Assembly: GCA_026936325.1 (NCBI GenBank)
Contig: JAPTHN010000002.1
Coordinates: forward strand, 9,114,408 to 9,178,407
From: Platynereis dumerilii
Lineage: Eukaryota > Annelida > Polychaeta > Phyllodocida > Nereididae
Direction: 5' to 3'
Length of the DNA: 64,000 nucleotides
The notes beneath the pieces were generated by a model that was not told where the DNA came from, made no database searches, and saw only the letters and a program-made list of their open reading frames with translations. Every line of letters starts with the position of its first letter. The first letter of the stretch is position 1. A program made the translations under genes and the position numbers. Positions 43,871 through 56,220 of this stretch are shown here, piece by piece.

Positions 43871-46004
43871 ATCTATATAATATATGTTATTGTGGCATCA
43901 TTCGTTGGATTACCTACAATTGCATGCTAATTTTGGCGAATCTGGTTGGATTTTCATCAAATAAACATTGAAATGTTGCTAATTTAGTGCTTTGGCACCA
44001 TCTACGAATGTTTTATGCTGTTTTTGCAGAGAAAATGTAGAAATAATATGTACTCTCTTGGCTGCTAGTGCTACAGCAAAAAGTGATAGTGCATGCTGCA
44101 CTGTAGAGGCCTTTTTCAGATTTCTTTAATTGTGGGCCCAAAAAAGCTCTGGACAATAGTCACCAAAATTTAATCAGGTCTTGTGTAGTACATGCCAAAG
44201 GAAATCTAAATACATTCAGTAGTTTTTGCAGGATGCAACTCACATACACACTAACGCACATGATGAAGTGCCAGGGACCACAATAGCTTCTCAGCGAAGC
44301 TAATAAGTGACATTAGGACAATTCCACTCTGCGGAATTGTGACATCTTCGGTGAATATTCAAATTACTCTGATTGCCATTATTACACAGTTTCCAAATGT
44401 GTACTTGAAAAGGAAATATACTGGATTGGATGCGTCTTTTCGTCATTCAAATTTGAGGTCAAACTTGAAGTTGTCTGATCCAGACACCAGTCAAATCCCT
44501 GCCATACCGTCACCTTGTCTTACTCCATGTTTTTAGTAAAAATTCAATATGTTTTAGTTTAGTTTGAAATACTATGATATATATACAAAGTGCAACAAGA
44601 GCAGATACTGCCTCCATATTCCCCATGCCCTACACATCTACCTATACCCACCAGAATCCCTATTTTAATTATGCCAAATAGTTCCACCAGGGGCGCAATT
44701 GTGCATACATATATTCATGTGGGGACACCTGTGGGTGGACTTGGCTTTCCAAAATAAACATGGCTGCAAGCCTAAAGCACAGCAACCCGGCTGAAAAATG
44801 TATTTGGGATGTGGAAATGGTTATGATATTTATTGATTTATGGTAACATTTGACAAGTTTAGGGGGGTCTTTCAATGTTGGGAAAGAATGAGCATTGTGC
44901 GTGGTGTGGTGTTTGAGATATTTGATGGATGCCATGAAATGGAGGCTGTAAGTAGATCCCCCATAGCACAGCAAGGGGAATAACTAAGCCAACTCCACCA
45001 AGATCACTCATTATATAGGGACATCCAGACCTAGGCATCCTGAGACCCCAGAGTGACCAAATTGACTTCATATAGGGAGCAAGGTCAGTAAGTCAGCAGG
45101 GAATTCTCCCAATGCTGATTAATTAGGAAAAGTGACCTCGTTTAGTGTTTCCTTGTTGATGGACATGAGCAGTGCTGAGCACAGTCAGCCATTAAATATT
45201 TAACGACATCCCAATTGTATGATACAGGCATCTGTACAGTGGTATAACTAGGCCACGTGTTGGGCCTATGTATACTGATATTAGACCCTATACGGGGTCA
45301 AAATGGGGCTGCTAAGGCGATGCAGTGGATTTGTATGGAATATTTGCACAGTGAATATGGTTATTTGCAAATCATAAAAGTATGTTATTGCATTGCTGAA
45401 TTATTGTAGTTTTATTAGTTAACGACCCTGGGTGGAGTGTTGCGGAGACAGGAGAGTCGTGTGACTCAAGTGGAGGTCAAACTTCGCAAATATGCCTCTT
45501 GTGCCTTTACGATGCAGATCAGCAGAACGAAGTTGTTTCCATACCTACCTATACATAGCATTCTCCTTCCTGTATTAGTTCATCCGCTGCCTCTACCTTT
45601 TCTCTTATTTCACTTTTCTTCCCCTCCTTCTTGCCTTTCCCTAACCTTCTCTATCTCCCTTTCTTCTTGAATTCTATCCTTTACCTGTTCTTCTTCTCCT
45701 TCTTTGGAGTTTCCTTCATATTCTCTTCTCTGGAGTCTTTATATCTCATATTTGAGAGTTAATGATATAATATAAATCTTATAAAGAACTGAAAGACGAG
45801 GAGAAAACCATCCAGTTTGTGGAAAAAGATACATAGGCAAAGTTCGCCACACTCCAAAACATGAGATTGGTTAATAGGCCATCATTCGTACTAAGGATTG
45901 AGAGGTATAACAGGTCAATATTAGGTTTTCACAAAACACGTTTTTTTTTCATATGGCCTATAAGGAATGGACTTCTCAATCTCATGTCTGCAGCAGGTCC
46001 CTCT
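43871..46004. other. Intron sequence, no recognised gene
   Basis: A stretch at about 44100-44330 (GCAGGATGCAACTCACATAC, then AGCTTCTCAGCGAAGCTAA) has the look of a dispersed repeat. No exon supported. Confidence 0.4.
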
Positions 46005-46690
46005 GAGTGCTCAGTTTCCTCTATGGGCTCCGTTCCCTCTCAGCATGACAGTTAGTAACTGTCATGCTCTCAGTGATCGGCTTTCTCTCAGTGCTCCATT
46101 CTCATTAAATGCTCAATTCCCTCTCAGTGCTCTATTCAATTTCAGTGCTCCATTTCCTCTCAGCGATCGGTTTTCTCTCAGTGCTCCATTCCCTCTAAAT
46201 GCTCCATTCCCTCTTAGTGCTCCATTCCCTCTAAGTGCTCAGTTTCCTCTAAGGGGCTGACCAGACGATAGTTGGGGGGGGGGCTATGGACTTCACCCCC
46301 GGGACAAACTTATTTTTTCGTTCGCGGTGCATCGACGAACAATTTTTTTGCTTGCGAAAGCGCGACAAACTTTTTTATCGGAATTTTAACATTACGGTAC
46401 CCTAGCTACAGTTGAAAACAAACTTTTTTTTTTATTTCCATGTGCTGAACAAACTTTTTTTTTCAGTGCCAAGTGGGAAACAATCTTTTTTTTTTCACCA
46501 AATATCCATAGCCCCCCCCCCCCAAAGATCATCTGGTCGGCCCCTAAGTTCTCCATTTTCATTAAGTGCTCAGTTCCCTCGAAGTGCTCCGTTTGAACCG
46601 TTTCCATTAAGTGCTCCATTCCCTTTTAGTGCTCAGTTCCCCCTATTAGTGCTCAGTTCCTGCTCAGCAGTTACTAGTCCCTGGAAGGTG
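46005..46690. repeat. ~18-bp minisatellite interrupted by a MITE
   Basis: Degenerate tandem units of the form TCAGTGCTCCATTCCCTC fill 46005-46252 and resume at 46545-46670. Pro/Leu/Ser-rich ORFs across it are artefacts. Confidence 0.85.
46253..46544. mobile_element. 292-bp MITE, TSD TAA (Harbinger-like)
   Basis: The ends GGGGCTGACCAGACGAT and ATCATCTGGTCGGCCCC are inverted repeats. TAA lies on both sides (46250-46252 and 46545-46547), and removing the element restores the minisatellite unit CCTCTAAGTTCTCC. The 3-bp TAA and G-rich ends suit PIF/Harbinger. They differ from the ends of the 5.86-kb Harbinger element here, so another transposase would be needed. Confidence 0.8.
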
Positions 46691-48180
46691 TGTGATGTGA
46701 ACTTGTATGTATACATATAATCATATATATGTCGCCTGATAGACATATAATCCAACCCGCCTGCATGATAACTGCTGGAAATTATATAGATACTCTCAAT
46801 AATAGGCCTTGGTCTCTGTATAAGAGTATCGGCAGGAGCCACGTGAATGGTTGACCACGCCAGGTGGCGCAAAGTGTCATTTGCAGCCAAGGTATGTTCT
46901 TAGCAGCAAGTGAGAGCCGCAGAAGTAGTACATTGCAGGAATTAACATGGATTTATACCTGATGGAATATACAGGTCTTGTGTGTTTGATGTGATCACAC
47001 AGATTCGGACAGGTTATGCAGAACGACGGAGCTAAGGTGTTGTTGTTGTTGTTGTTGTTTTTTTGCTTGAACTACAATGTCATGCAGTGAGCTAAAACAT
47101 TTAAATAGGTATATTTTTACATATATAACTTTATTTTAATCCGTTCCAGTGAGTCGATATTTTTCAATATATAAGCCTATATATTTGATTATGTTGGCTG
47201 CTTCGATGCTGAGGTGACTGTATCATGAGGCATGAACTCTGAAGTCATGATATACATGTAGGTATATCACACAGATAGCAGAGAAATCCAATGAGGTCAT
47301 TTTAAAAGTCAACTCCGTCTCAAACAATTCTAATCTTCTGTTTATCTGTTGTCTGTTTCGAAAACAATGCTTATTCACCTGCCTTAAATGCTTGTTATTA
47401 TCAGTATGAGGTAGGCCTGAGGCCATAGACCTATTCTCTATTCGAATTAAATATGAAATATAACCAGGACCACATAATGTTGCAGATGATATGCACTGCA
47501 CATTTAGCTGCACATGTGACATGTATCTTACATGCAGAGCAGAACCGTCTCACAGAAATAAGGAATTGACAAAGTTCGAGGCCGCAGTCATGAGCACGCC
47601 TGGTAAATTGACATTTACATACTGTGATACAGTAAGTGGGATAAATGGACATGCAAGGATAGATGCTTTGGATTGGAATAGTTTATCAAATGAGGATAGA
47701 TTGATCAAGGGACATTTTGATCAGCTTAATTCTTCAAAAGGTGCCTTTAAAAGTTTAGCCATCAGATCTGTAAAGTTCAGTCTGCATGACTTCTTGGACT
47801 TTCAGTATATACTATTTGCATAAAGCGCTGTTTGAAAAGCAGCACACATACAGTAATACGCTTTTAGGAAGGAAAATAGGCCCTATATATGATTCATGTT
47901 CATCAAGAACTTTTAATACTCGGGCAAACACATTCACTGCACTCGTGTGCTACATATATTATATTTTTTCAGTGTGCCCAGTAATTTTTTATGCAAATTA
48001 CCAATTCTTCATGGATCTGGCCATGCTATAGGTCTACATCACTCTTTATGCAGATCTCTATTCGCGTGGTAGTAAAATTGGTAGTGGCTCTCCCCGGGCT
48101 CCAAAGATGGACGGGTCCAAAGATGGAGGCATCAATAAATGCAGCAGTGCCTAAAACTATGGCATATTGCTGTCAAGCAT
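46691..48180. other. Intron sequence, no recognised gene
   Basis: Contains a (TTG)n run at 47040-47060. A short ATG frame ending AAG|GTATGT at 46847-46891 was considered as a Rab first exon and rejected. Confidence 0.4.
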
Positions 48181-48184
48181 AACA

Positions 48185-49034
48185 GGGTCATTCTCCCAAA
48201 AACGTATGCAATAGCATCCGTATAAATTGACAGCTTAGTGTGACTCATGGTTTCTTTTGGACTCTTTTATTAATTTGTTTAATTTTTTTTTTCAAGTGAC
48301 CTTTATTCTCCGAAATAAGTATGACAAAATCAAATTATTAAAGTGTGTACTTATCATGAATTTTTTAGCTTGCTTACACCCGATTAGACTTATTTCTCAC
48401 TTTTAATATGAAAGATATATTTTATGGGCATACAATGGGCATTTAAAGTACTGTCCCTAAAGAAAACTCAACCCTGTTACGTTTACAACTTTGCCACGGT
48501 ATTGAGTTGTATGAATAATCAAAATTATTTGCGCCAGAAGGAGCAGACAAATCTGCTGGGCAGAATTCATGTCAAACTTAGTTGATAAAACATCCAATAA
48601 CCGTTGTAGAATCAATTATGACATTGATATTCCATCAGTACCTTTTTGAGACATCAACTCTGTTACGCTATTATTGAAGTGAAGGAAAGTTCGAGGAGTT
48701 TCAAAATTTCATCAATGACTGTATATCTATGTTCTCAGCCAGTTAACCTCGTGTGAATGATATATCGTGCAATTACCTTATATTATAGATGCTTTTATTG
48801 TATTAAACTCAACCCTGTCACGCTCAACCCTGTTACAGTAAGCACATGTGGTAACAGGGTTGATGGTTTGTAACAGGGTTGAAAATTATCGATAATATTT
48901 ATTTATCAATAATTTTGACATTCAAGTCCTCAAGGACTAATTGTCATAGGGAAGGATGATGTTTTTACTAATTTTGACAGTAAATTTTTGAGCGTTTTGA
49001 TGATGCATTGTATACGTTTTTGGGAGAATGACCC
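48185..49034. mobile_element. 850-bp non-autonomous DNA element
   Basis: The ends GGGTCATTCTCCCAAAAACG and CGTTTTTGGGAGAATGACCC are inverted repeats continuing through TATGCAATA-like bases. AACA flanks both sides (48181-48184 and 49035-49038). The interior holds at least six CAACCCTGTTAC/GTAACAGGGTTG words. No gene. Superfamily not assigned. Confidence 0.75.
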
Positions 49035-49777
49035 AACAACTTATTGTTCAAATCCACTTAGTTCAGTGGCATATGATTTACAATGCATCATTTCATTTTC
49101 TTTAGAACTATTCCTTCTATCTAAACATAGATCTATCAAAGTACTGGCAGATCCATCAACTTTATTTTAGTGAATTCCATTGATAATACCTTCATTGCTG
49201 AATCCGGAATGACTTGTAGGCACTGTGAAAATGTTAGTTGAAAAGGGGCTTGGTAGGAACTTGAAAATTTGGTCCAGGTAGGCAGGCAAAATGTGAGAAA
49301 GTGAGTGAAACTATTTTTGTTGTGACTGGAAATACTGAACATTTGAAGTAACTATTGTAAACTGCAAGGCAGGCATCGTGTTGTAGTTGTGTATCATGAA
49401 CAGAAATGTGAGTACACATTTAGCAAGCGCTATTAGTGTGGGGCATGAGAAATGAAATGAAGTCTTGACTCTTGAGTGGAGTGCAATTGGGCCACCAGGA
49501 GGACTGCTGTAGTGTACCCACCTGGGATGTAATTGGTGTCAATGGCTGCAGGGAAGCAAGGATGGGAACATGGGCTAATGGTGTTGCAGTGCAGAGAAAA
49601 TTAGAAGAAAATAGGTGAATAAATAATCAAAGAACAATTGAGAGATGGTCCAGATGTAGGTCATGTTTTTGCTATTGGTGAAAAGTACAAACGAGATGTG
49701 CAAGATGTGAAACACAAATAGAAGAGTTCTAGAGAGGGCGTCCATAATGGGTGAAGTTTGAGCAGGTGACTAAAACT

Positions 49778-49848
49778 AAAAGTTATCTATATATTTTAGT
49801 AGCCTTTTAGTCTAAAAGGCTACTAAAATATATAGACAGATAACTTTT
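49778..49848. repeat. 71-bp near-perfect hairpin
   Basis: AAAAGTTATCTATATATTTT, then AGTAGCCTTTTAG, pairs with its complement across a two-base centre; one arm has two extra bases. It ends 176 bp before Rab exon 2a. Confidence 0.8.
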
Positions 49849-50023
49849 AAATAACTGAGGCTGGGTCAACTCTCCCCTGCATGAACATTGCCAACTCTTC
49901 TTTGTTTCCCCAAGCTAAGACTTGAGTAGATTATGTCAGGATAAGTTTCCACTAATTTGTAGTTCCATATCCTTATCTATACCATGACTTCTTGAAATAA
50001 CAATGGTCTTGATTTGATTGCAG

Positions 50024-50134
50024 ACCATCCTGGTTGGAGACTCGGGTGTTGGCAAGACGTCATTACTGGTCCAGTTCGACCAAGGCAAATTCCAGAGTGG
50101 ATCATTTTCGGCCACTGTGGGCATTGGCTTTACG
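50024..50134 (+). CDS. RAB26/37: Rab26/37 GTPase exon 2a (P-loop and switch I, RAB37-like version)
   Basis: 111 nt, 37 codons, phase 0 on both sides, with TTGATTGCAG before and GTAAGT after. It encodes [20 protein letters not shown] and [26 protein letters not shown] is the nucleotide-binding P-loop and the T of ATVGI is the switch I threonine that contacts Mg2+. The effector-facing motif is IGF instead of the usual IDF. It matches, residue for residue over most of its length, the alternative exon of human RAB37 as I recall it. It is used with exon 1a in place of 1b plus 2b. Shared downstream exons lie outside the window. Confidence 0.9.
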
Positions 50135-51930
50135 GTAAGTGGATTTTCCCATTTCGGTTGATTTGGCTGTTGGGAAGTTTGGGGTCAGATTGGGTCATCA
50201 AGTCAGGTCTTGTATCAAATTAGTAAAATGATCTGCATGGATCGAGTAGCTGAGTCGTGATTTAGAAATACTCAACTCTCATCCAAGCAGATGACAGGAG
50301 GGTCCAACCGTTGTGGCACCACACCAGAGTGTTGCGCATGGGAGTCTCGAGGCCATATTTCATGAATTCCATGAGTATAGGGAATGGCTCAGGAACATGT
50401 TCTTTTTTTACATTAGGTGACCTTGAAAAGACAATTTTCAATATATTTACATGAAACAAAATTATTTCTAATCCAGATATGTTTGCTCATCTGGTATTTT
50501 CATTAATCTTGAGAAATTGGTGCTGGTTAGATTATTTTCTGCTATATATTTCCAGGAAATCTTTTTTTTTTAGTTAGTTAAATTATTTTGGCTCAAAAAA
50601 TTTAAGAAAAATGCTATTTTCTAAGGCTTCAATACAAATGGATATGTTGGGACTTGATGTTTGATGTTGACACCACCAAGTGCTAATAAACTTGAAAATT
50701 ACAAATTTTAAAGAATTTTTCCAATGGTAGGATTTTGTTGCCGTATAGGCCCATTTCAATTGAGTGTAACAGAATCACGTGACATCAGACAGCATAACGG
50801 AATCACACAATTTTCTTCAGTACCTTGTCCAAAAGAGGGCAGCATAATTTCCATGATCTGAGCATGCAATCTCAGACATAATTGATATTAAAATATTTTT
50901 AGAGTATATCCCTGGGATGGAGATGGCTAGTCTATCTTTTCCATATTTGGAGCACTTTCTTAAATAAATGAAATCAAAAAGTAACAAAATTTTAGTTTTT
51001 GTCTGTGATTCCGTTACCCTGTGTTCAGCTTGCTGTAAAAAACTGCTCGGGCTGATCACAGACATGTATTCTACGTATCAGAAATGTTAGTTTATATTCA
51101 TTTAAGTCCAAATAGATCACTAACTCATAATTTCTGCAATCACAAATTTTGTAATGCTTCATTAAAGTGTAATTTTTGTGATTTTTCTGTGATTCCGTTA
51201 CCATGGAATTCATGATTTTGGTCTGAAGCTTGGATGCCCAATCTTCAGCCTTGGACTTGTTCTCTAGAGTCTTTGGCCAGTGATGCGGGCCTCGCGTTTT
51301 GATGGCCTCGGTGTCTGTCTCGGAGGTTGATGCCTCGGTGTCGGTCACCTTGGATCAAGTTGGATGCTTCGGCCTCGGTTAGGAATTGAGTGCCCCCCCC
51401 CAGCCCGGCCCCCCAGATGTCCTTGTTAATACCGGTCCCAGATTTTTTTTTTAGCCCTTGCCCCAAAAATTTCCCTGGAGCAATTTGGAGTTGGCAAATG
51501 TTGAAATGCTTTCTGCCCAAAGTTAACCTGCATACATGCCTTTTGCTCCCATGTTTTCTAAAAATAATTGTTCTCACTTGTGCTTCTTGCCTCACCCTGC
51601 CATAATAAAGGCCTGTGATTATAGGCCTATGCTCTCAATTGAAGAACTGCATGGACAGAATATAACTATCGTGGAAGCACCATTTGCATAGAACTATGTA
51701 TACATAATGTTATCTGCATATCAGGTGGCATGGCCAAAATGTTCCATTTTACCTGTTGATCTGGACACCAGGTGGAGTGATATCCCAGTTCCAGTTCTGG
51801 CCACCAGAGGCTGACGTCACGACCATCACAACTTTCCTGGACTTGTGGAAACAAACACGAGGAAGGAAGGAGTGTCAGAGTGACAGAAATGTAGATTTTG
51901 AGCTGTGCTGGAGCAACAATAATATGCAAG
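50135..51930. other. Intron or 5' flank between the two Rab cassettes
   Basis: The region must contain the promoter of the 1b isoform if that isoform has its own start. The word GATTCCGTTAC recurs (51006, 51188) and appears inverted near 50767, possibly ends of a worn element. No TATA box stands out before 51931. Confidence 0.4.
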
Positions 51931-52032
51931 ATGGGCAGAGAGAAAATGGCTAACGGTGGACAGTCTGCTAGGGCCAATGGCACAGTCGGACAAGGCCAGG
52001 GGAGCAGCGATTTTTATGATTTTGCTTGCAAG
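51931..52032 (+). CDS. RAB26/37: Rab26/37 GTPase, alternative first coding exon 1b
   Basis: It encodes MGREKMANGGQSARANG, then QGSSDFYDFACK and ends AAG|GTAAGT, phase 0, 34 codons. The Gly/Ser/Asn-rich head and the DFYD-A-K end are like human Rab26 (DFYDVAFK before VMLVGDSG) and RAB37 (SYDLTGK). It joins in frame to exon 2b at 56221, not to 2a, which lies upstream. Two ATGs (51931 and 51946) have A at -3 and G at +4; a stop at 51892-51894 limits the frame. The head probably binds regulators and is disordered. Confidence 0.85.
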
Positions 52033-53325
52033 GTAAGTTGGATCTTTTCGATCTTATATTTGTTTACAGTCGTTTTGTATGTGTCTGGCCACAGCTGTCG
52101 AGTGACTGTGGTCCTCCCACGTCCATATACAAGCAGATCTGAAGGCTAGTAACAGTTGGACTTGTGCAACTTGCATTAGCACAGAAACAGATTTATTGGG
52201 GCAATAGTAATGCTCATGTCCCACATTTACACTCTCTCCTCCCCATTGCACTCCATGTCCATGTTTGTGACTGTATGTTACCATATTGCCACTGAAATCC
52301 TGCACTGAATTTCGGTATTGCTCAGTCTGAGTCAGTCAGCAGCTGTCAAGCATAACAGGCCTCATGCAACCAGTCGACTATGACAATATCATATTCCCAC
52401 AATATTTAGAGAATTTTTTTGCAATACATATATATTTCCTCTAGTATACTATTACCCGTGTCAGAAAGTGTAACATCCATGCTTTTAATATTGGCTTGTC
52501 AATATTATCATATCAATGATATCACGAGTTTATCATGCTGTGGATTAGCATAGGCTAATTATGTAAATTCAGCAAATTGAAAACCATGATAATTATGATT
52601 TAAAAAAATAAAATTTGATTTCTTAATAAATCTGAAGATATATTTGCTTGAAAATGTATTCAAGGTAGGCCTACAATGCTTGTACTGCCTGATGAAGTTA
52701 ATTAAGCATACGTACACTATTGTGTTTCTAATAATTAATTCCCAAATAATAATGACAGTCACAGCTTTGACAAGCCACCCAGAGAACCCAGAGAAGAGTG
52801 ACAAGCAGCAATTTAATTTATTCTATCGGAAGTTTAGACAAGTGCTAGGCCTATATTTCAATGAAGCATGAGTAACATTTAGCATTTTAAATTGGGTCAC
52901 ATGAAATGCAGTGAATCGGGATGTGGTCAATGTAGGCCTAATCATGTCTTAGTTCTAAATCCATACCTTTGCTATTAGACTCATTCAGTGACAGAGTCGT
53001 GATCAAATTAAAAATGATCACATTAGAATTATAGACCCTATACAATCCTCATGTATTAACGCCCAAACAAATTGAAATTACTATAATGTAATATTATATT
53101 CTATGGAGAAATTATAACTGAATTATAACTGATAGGCTTATGATTAAAACGTTGGGATATTGCTTCGACCCTGTGTTAGATATATCTATGGAAAAATACA
53201 ATGAGCTTATCCTCAAGGAATTAGCACTTTATCCGAGTTTAGCGATGAATGCTGATGTAAATTTCAAAGCTAGTTTTTAATTAGTGTTTAATAATCTTTT
53301 TAGGCAGCTAGGTCTTTGGCTCTTT
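52033..53325. other. Intron sequence, no recognised feature
   Basis: AT-rich; three TAGGCCTA words lie between 52666 and 52940. No exon or repeat family could be supported. Confidence 0.4.
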
Positions 53326-53329
53326 GTCT

Positions 53330-53600
53330 GCTTGTGTTCAACCTCCGGTTGGGGAACCTGAAATTATCAGTGGACCTTCTTGAGCAAAAGACCAGCTGGA
53401 TGTTGTTTGATAAGGCATTAAATTGGCGGGCCCTTGTTTCAGTGCTTGTGCTGGGCAAGTAAAAGATCCCTCACATGGGATAAATGTGTAACATGTTGGG
53501 GACTCACACTCTCTCCCATCTCATCAATCAACCCTTGTGAGTGCCCAGAACTGGACTTAGAGGGCTGCACTTACCATATCTATCGATATTTCTGTCTTTG
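53330..53600 (+). repeat. Dispersed repeat family, copy 1
   Basis: Contains GTGGACCTTCTTGAGCAAAA, AAAGATCCCTCACATGGG, CTCATCAATCAACCCTTGTG and GGGCTGCACTTACCAT, followed by (ATCT)-like sequence. The same order recurs at 55215-55440 (opposite strand) and 57830-58520 (same strand, interrupted). Probably a SINE or LINE 3' end. Confidence 0.75.
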
Positions 53601-53897
53601 AAAGTGGTGAGATAAACATGCTTCATCCTAGTGTTTTTGTCGTGCCAGATTTGTGATATCTAATTGTGGAATATTAGTGTAAGATCCACACCTTTACCGA
53701 ATCCGGTCACTCCGTGCAGTTCTGTTGCCATAGGAACTGAAACATAGGATGGCCATTAAGCACTAATTGTGTGTAATTGCATCTGCCCCCGAATAAGTGG
53801 AGGAGGCTGCCTGTTCTGATGTCCACTTATGACCAGATTGAATATATAGGCCTATATATTTTAAGTTGAACCTCAATATATATCCGGGGGGGGGGGG

Positions 53898-54098
53898 GGT
53901 TGGTCTTGTGGTAGTGTGTTGGACTGCCAATCGCTGGGTCCATGGTTCGAATCCAGCTCTTGCAGGGTCACCTGGGCCTATGTTGGACGGCTGTTTCAAT
54001 CATCCTTCGTCTCATTGCCGAGTCCTCCTCCTGTCCTAATTAGCCTACCAAGTGCATAAAAACATTATGTAAAGCCCCAAACATCCATCCATCCGATA
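53898..54098 (+). mobile_element. tRNA-derived SINE with ATCC tail
   Basis: A box GTCTTGTGGTAGTGTG, B box ATGGTTCGAATCCAG, body TCCTAATTAGCCTACCAAG and end ATGTAAAGCCCC(CATC)n. A second, partial copy of the 3' half follows at about 54125-54200 (CTTGTCCTAATCAGCCTGCC). A G run of 15 precedes the head. Confidence 0.75.
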
Positions 54099-54199
54099 TA
54101 TATCCAAAGAGTGACACTTTATTGATGCGCCCTCCTCTTGTCCTAATCAGCCTGCCAGAGTTCATAAACACAGGACATAAACAGTTATCCATCCATCTG

Positions 54200-55214
54200 C
54201 TGAGCAGCCGAGATAAAAAAAAAAGTTCTCCGAATGTATCAACAGTTGATTCCTCAGTAGATTCCTCAGTAGATTCTGTAACGTCCTCAACCACCTCATC
54301 AACCTTAATCACCGAAAATTGTCTCCATACTTGTGTGAACACTTAACTCCAAACCTACCTGCCTACCTACCTGTTCACCTATAGATCTGTCTTCATACTC
54401 CAATAGCTGCAATGCATTATCATTCAATGCTGGCCTAACCAACACCTGTCTACCGATAATTCCAGCCCAGATTGAGGGTACAGCAACAATGGCTTATCAC
54501 ATATTTTTCAGTGTTACACATATGTATATTTATCGACGACCAACAGCTGTTCTGATTTGACCTGTTTAGAAAATTATACAGAAGTACACGTATATTTTCA
54601 TTTGCATTCAAACTGCTCAGGTCTCAATTTACAAGTAGTAATCTACGTTCATGTACACAGAAATTGGATAAAAGTATGCTGATTTGACTAGTGAAATTGC
54701 TTGTCAATAAGGATTACCTATGTTGCAAAGGAAAGTATGTTGATTTAACAAAAATCCTGAATATTGAATGTGATTTGAACTGATTTCTGATGTTTTATGC
54801 TGATATTGAGCAATAAGAACATCACCATGTATGTCTTCAGGATACATGCATCTCTTGTCTTTGCTATAGAATTTAGAAAACTATATATATGTATTTGTAT
54901 GCCCGCATAATATTCCTGTACTTATAGGGATATTATTGTGTAGAAAATAATCAATATACTGCATGGACTGCTAAGGGTTTCAGGTTAGACTTCAGGTTGC
55001 TTACGGATGAGTACCAACTCGACCAAACGCCATTCAAATGATAAATTGCTGCCAGGTTCTTGGAAACTATAAGGCAGGTTAAAATGGCACAGTTTGTGGT
55101 GGACTCAAGTTACAAACTTGTCATATCATATCACTATTACATAATTATTATGCTTCAGTAACACCCAATGTGAGAAAAATCATGCATGAGGCCAATTTGG
55201 TTGAGAAATTCAGA
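54200..55214. other. Intron sequence, no recognised feature
   Basis: Includes a short CCTA run at 54352-54374. No gene seen. Confidence 0.4.
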
Positions 55215-55440
55215 TAGATAGATAGTTATGGTAAGTGCAGCCCTCTAAGCCCAGTTCTTGGCGCTCACGAAGGTTGATTGATGAGATGGGAGAGAGAGCA
55301 GGAGTCCGCAACAAGTTACACATTTACCCCATGTGAGGGATCTTTGACTTGCCCAGCATAGACACTGGTATAAGGGGCCACCAATTTAACATTTCATCCG
55401 AACAACATTCAGCTGAGATTTTGCTCAAGAAGGTCCACAG
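55215..55440 (-). repeat. Dispersed repeat family, copy 2
   Basis: Reverse-strand relative of 53330-53600: GTAAGTGCAGCCCTCTAAGC, then AAGGTTGATTGATGAGATGG and CCCATGTGAGGGATCTTTGA. It begins at a GATA run. Confidence 0.75.
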
Positions 55441-56220
55441 ATAATTTATTCAATATCTCAATGCTATAGTACTGGCTCTACAGCTAATTCTTTCTTTGTA
55501 TTGTAAATCAGTTGCCATGCCAGAGGTAGAGTGTTCTGACTTCTGAACTATGTTTATTCTGTTAATAGACATTTTCAACTGAATAGAAGAACTATTTGTT
55601 CTGCAGAAAAGTCATTGGATTGCATTGTATTGACAGATTCAGATTTGTCTATAGCTTACTTAAATCCCTTGGAAGTTGTTATATATATGAGCCTGGAACA
55701 TAGGCCTACAGCAGCATTAAATTACATAATTTACACCACACCTGTTGCACTGTGCAGTGACTGTCTCATCAATTCGATTATTAGGGATCCAATTCGACTC
55801 AATCTGTAGGCAGTTGCAAGCCTCCCACTGGACCAATGGATATGTTTTGTGTACAGAGGCACTAGCTCAAGAAAAATATTTGGTGGAGGCTAGGCTTGGA
55901 ACCCAATGCCTGGAGTTATGGCGCCTTACATATGTTCAATGGAATTACTCCCCTAAGCATGAGTTGCAGAAGACTACAATTTATTGGGCTTAAGATACAT
56001 CTGTATCTTCAAATCTTTGTGCCTCTTTGTTGTCTGAAATAGGCTGGTTGAAAAACAAGGAAAATATGATTTCAAACATTTTCAGAAAGGTATTATTGAA
56101 AAGAAGCAACTTTTCGCAAAGTCAGATTTAGACATATTGAAAATGAATATACATATTTGTACATATGTATATTGTTTGTATTTTGTATCGATTATTAACT
56201 CTTTTTTCTCTTGTTTTCAG

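Noticed and set aside
45967-46260. 97-codon ORF rich in PLSAPF
   Set aside because: Translation of the 18-bp minisatellite.
46847-46891. Short ATG frame ending AAG|GTATGT as the first Rab exon for 2a
   Set aside because: The encoded end (VSFAAK) does not resemble the family, while 27492-27572 does.
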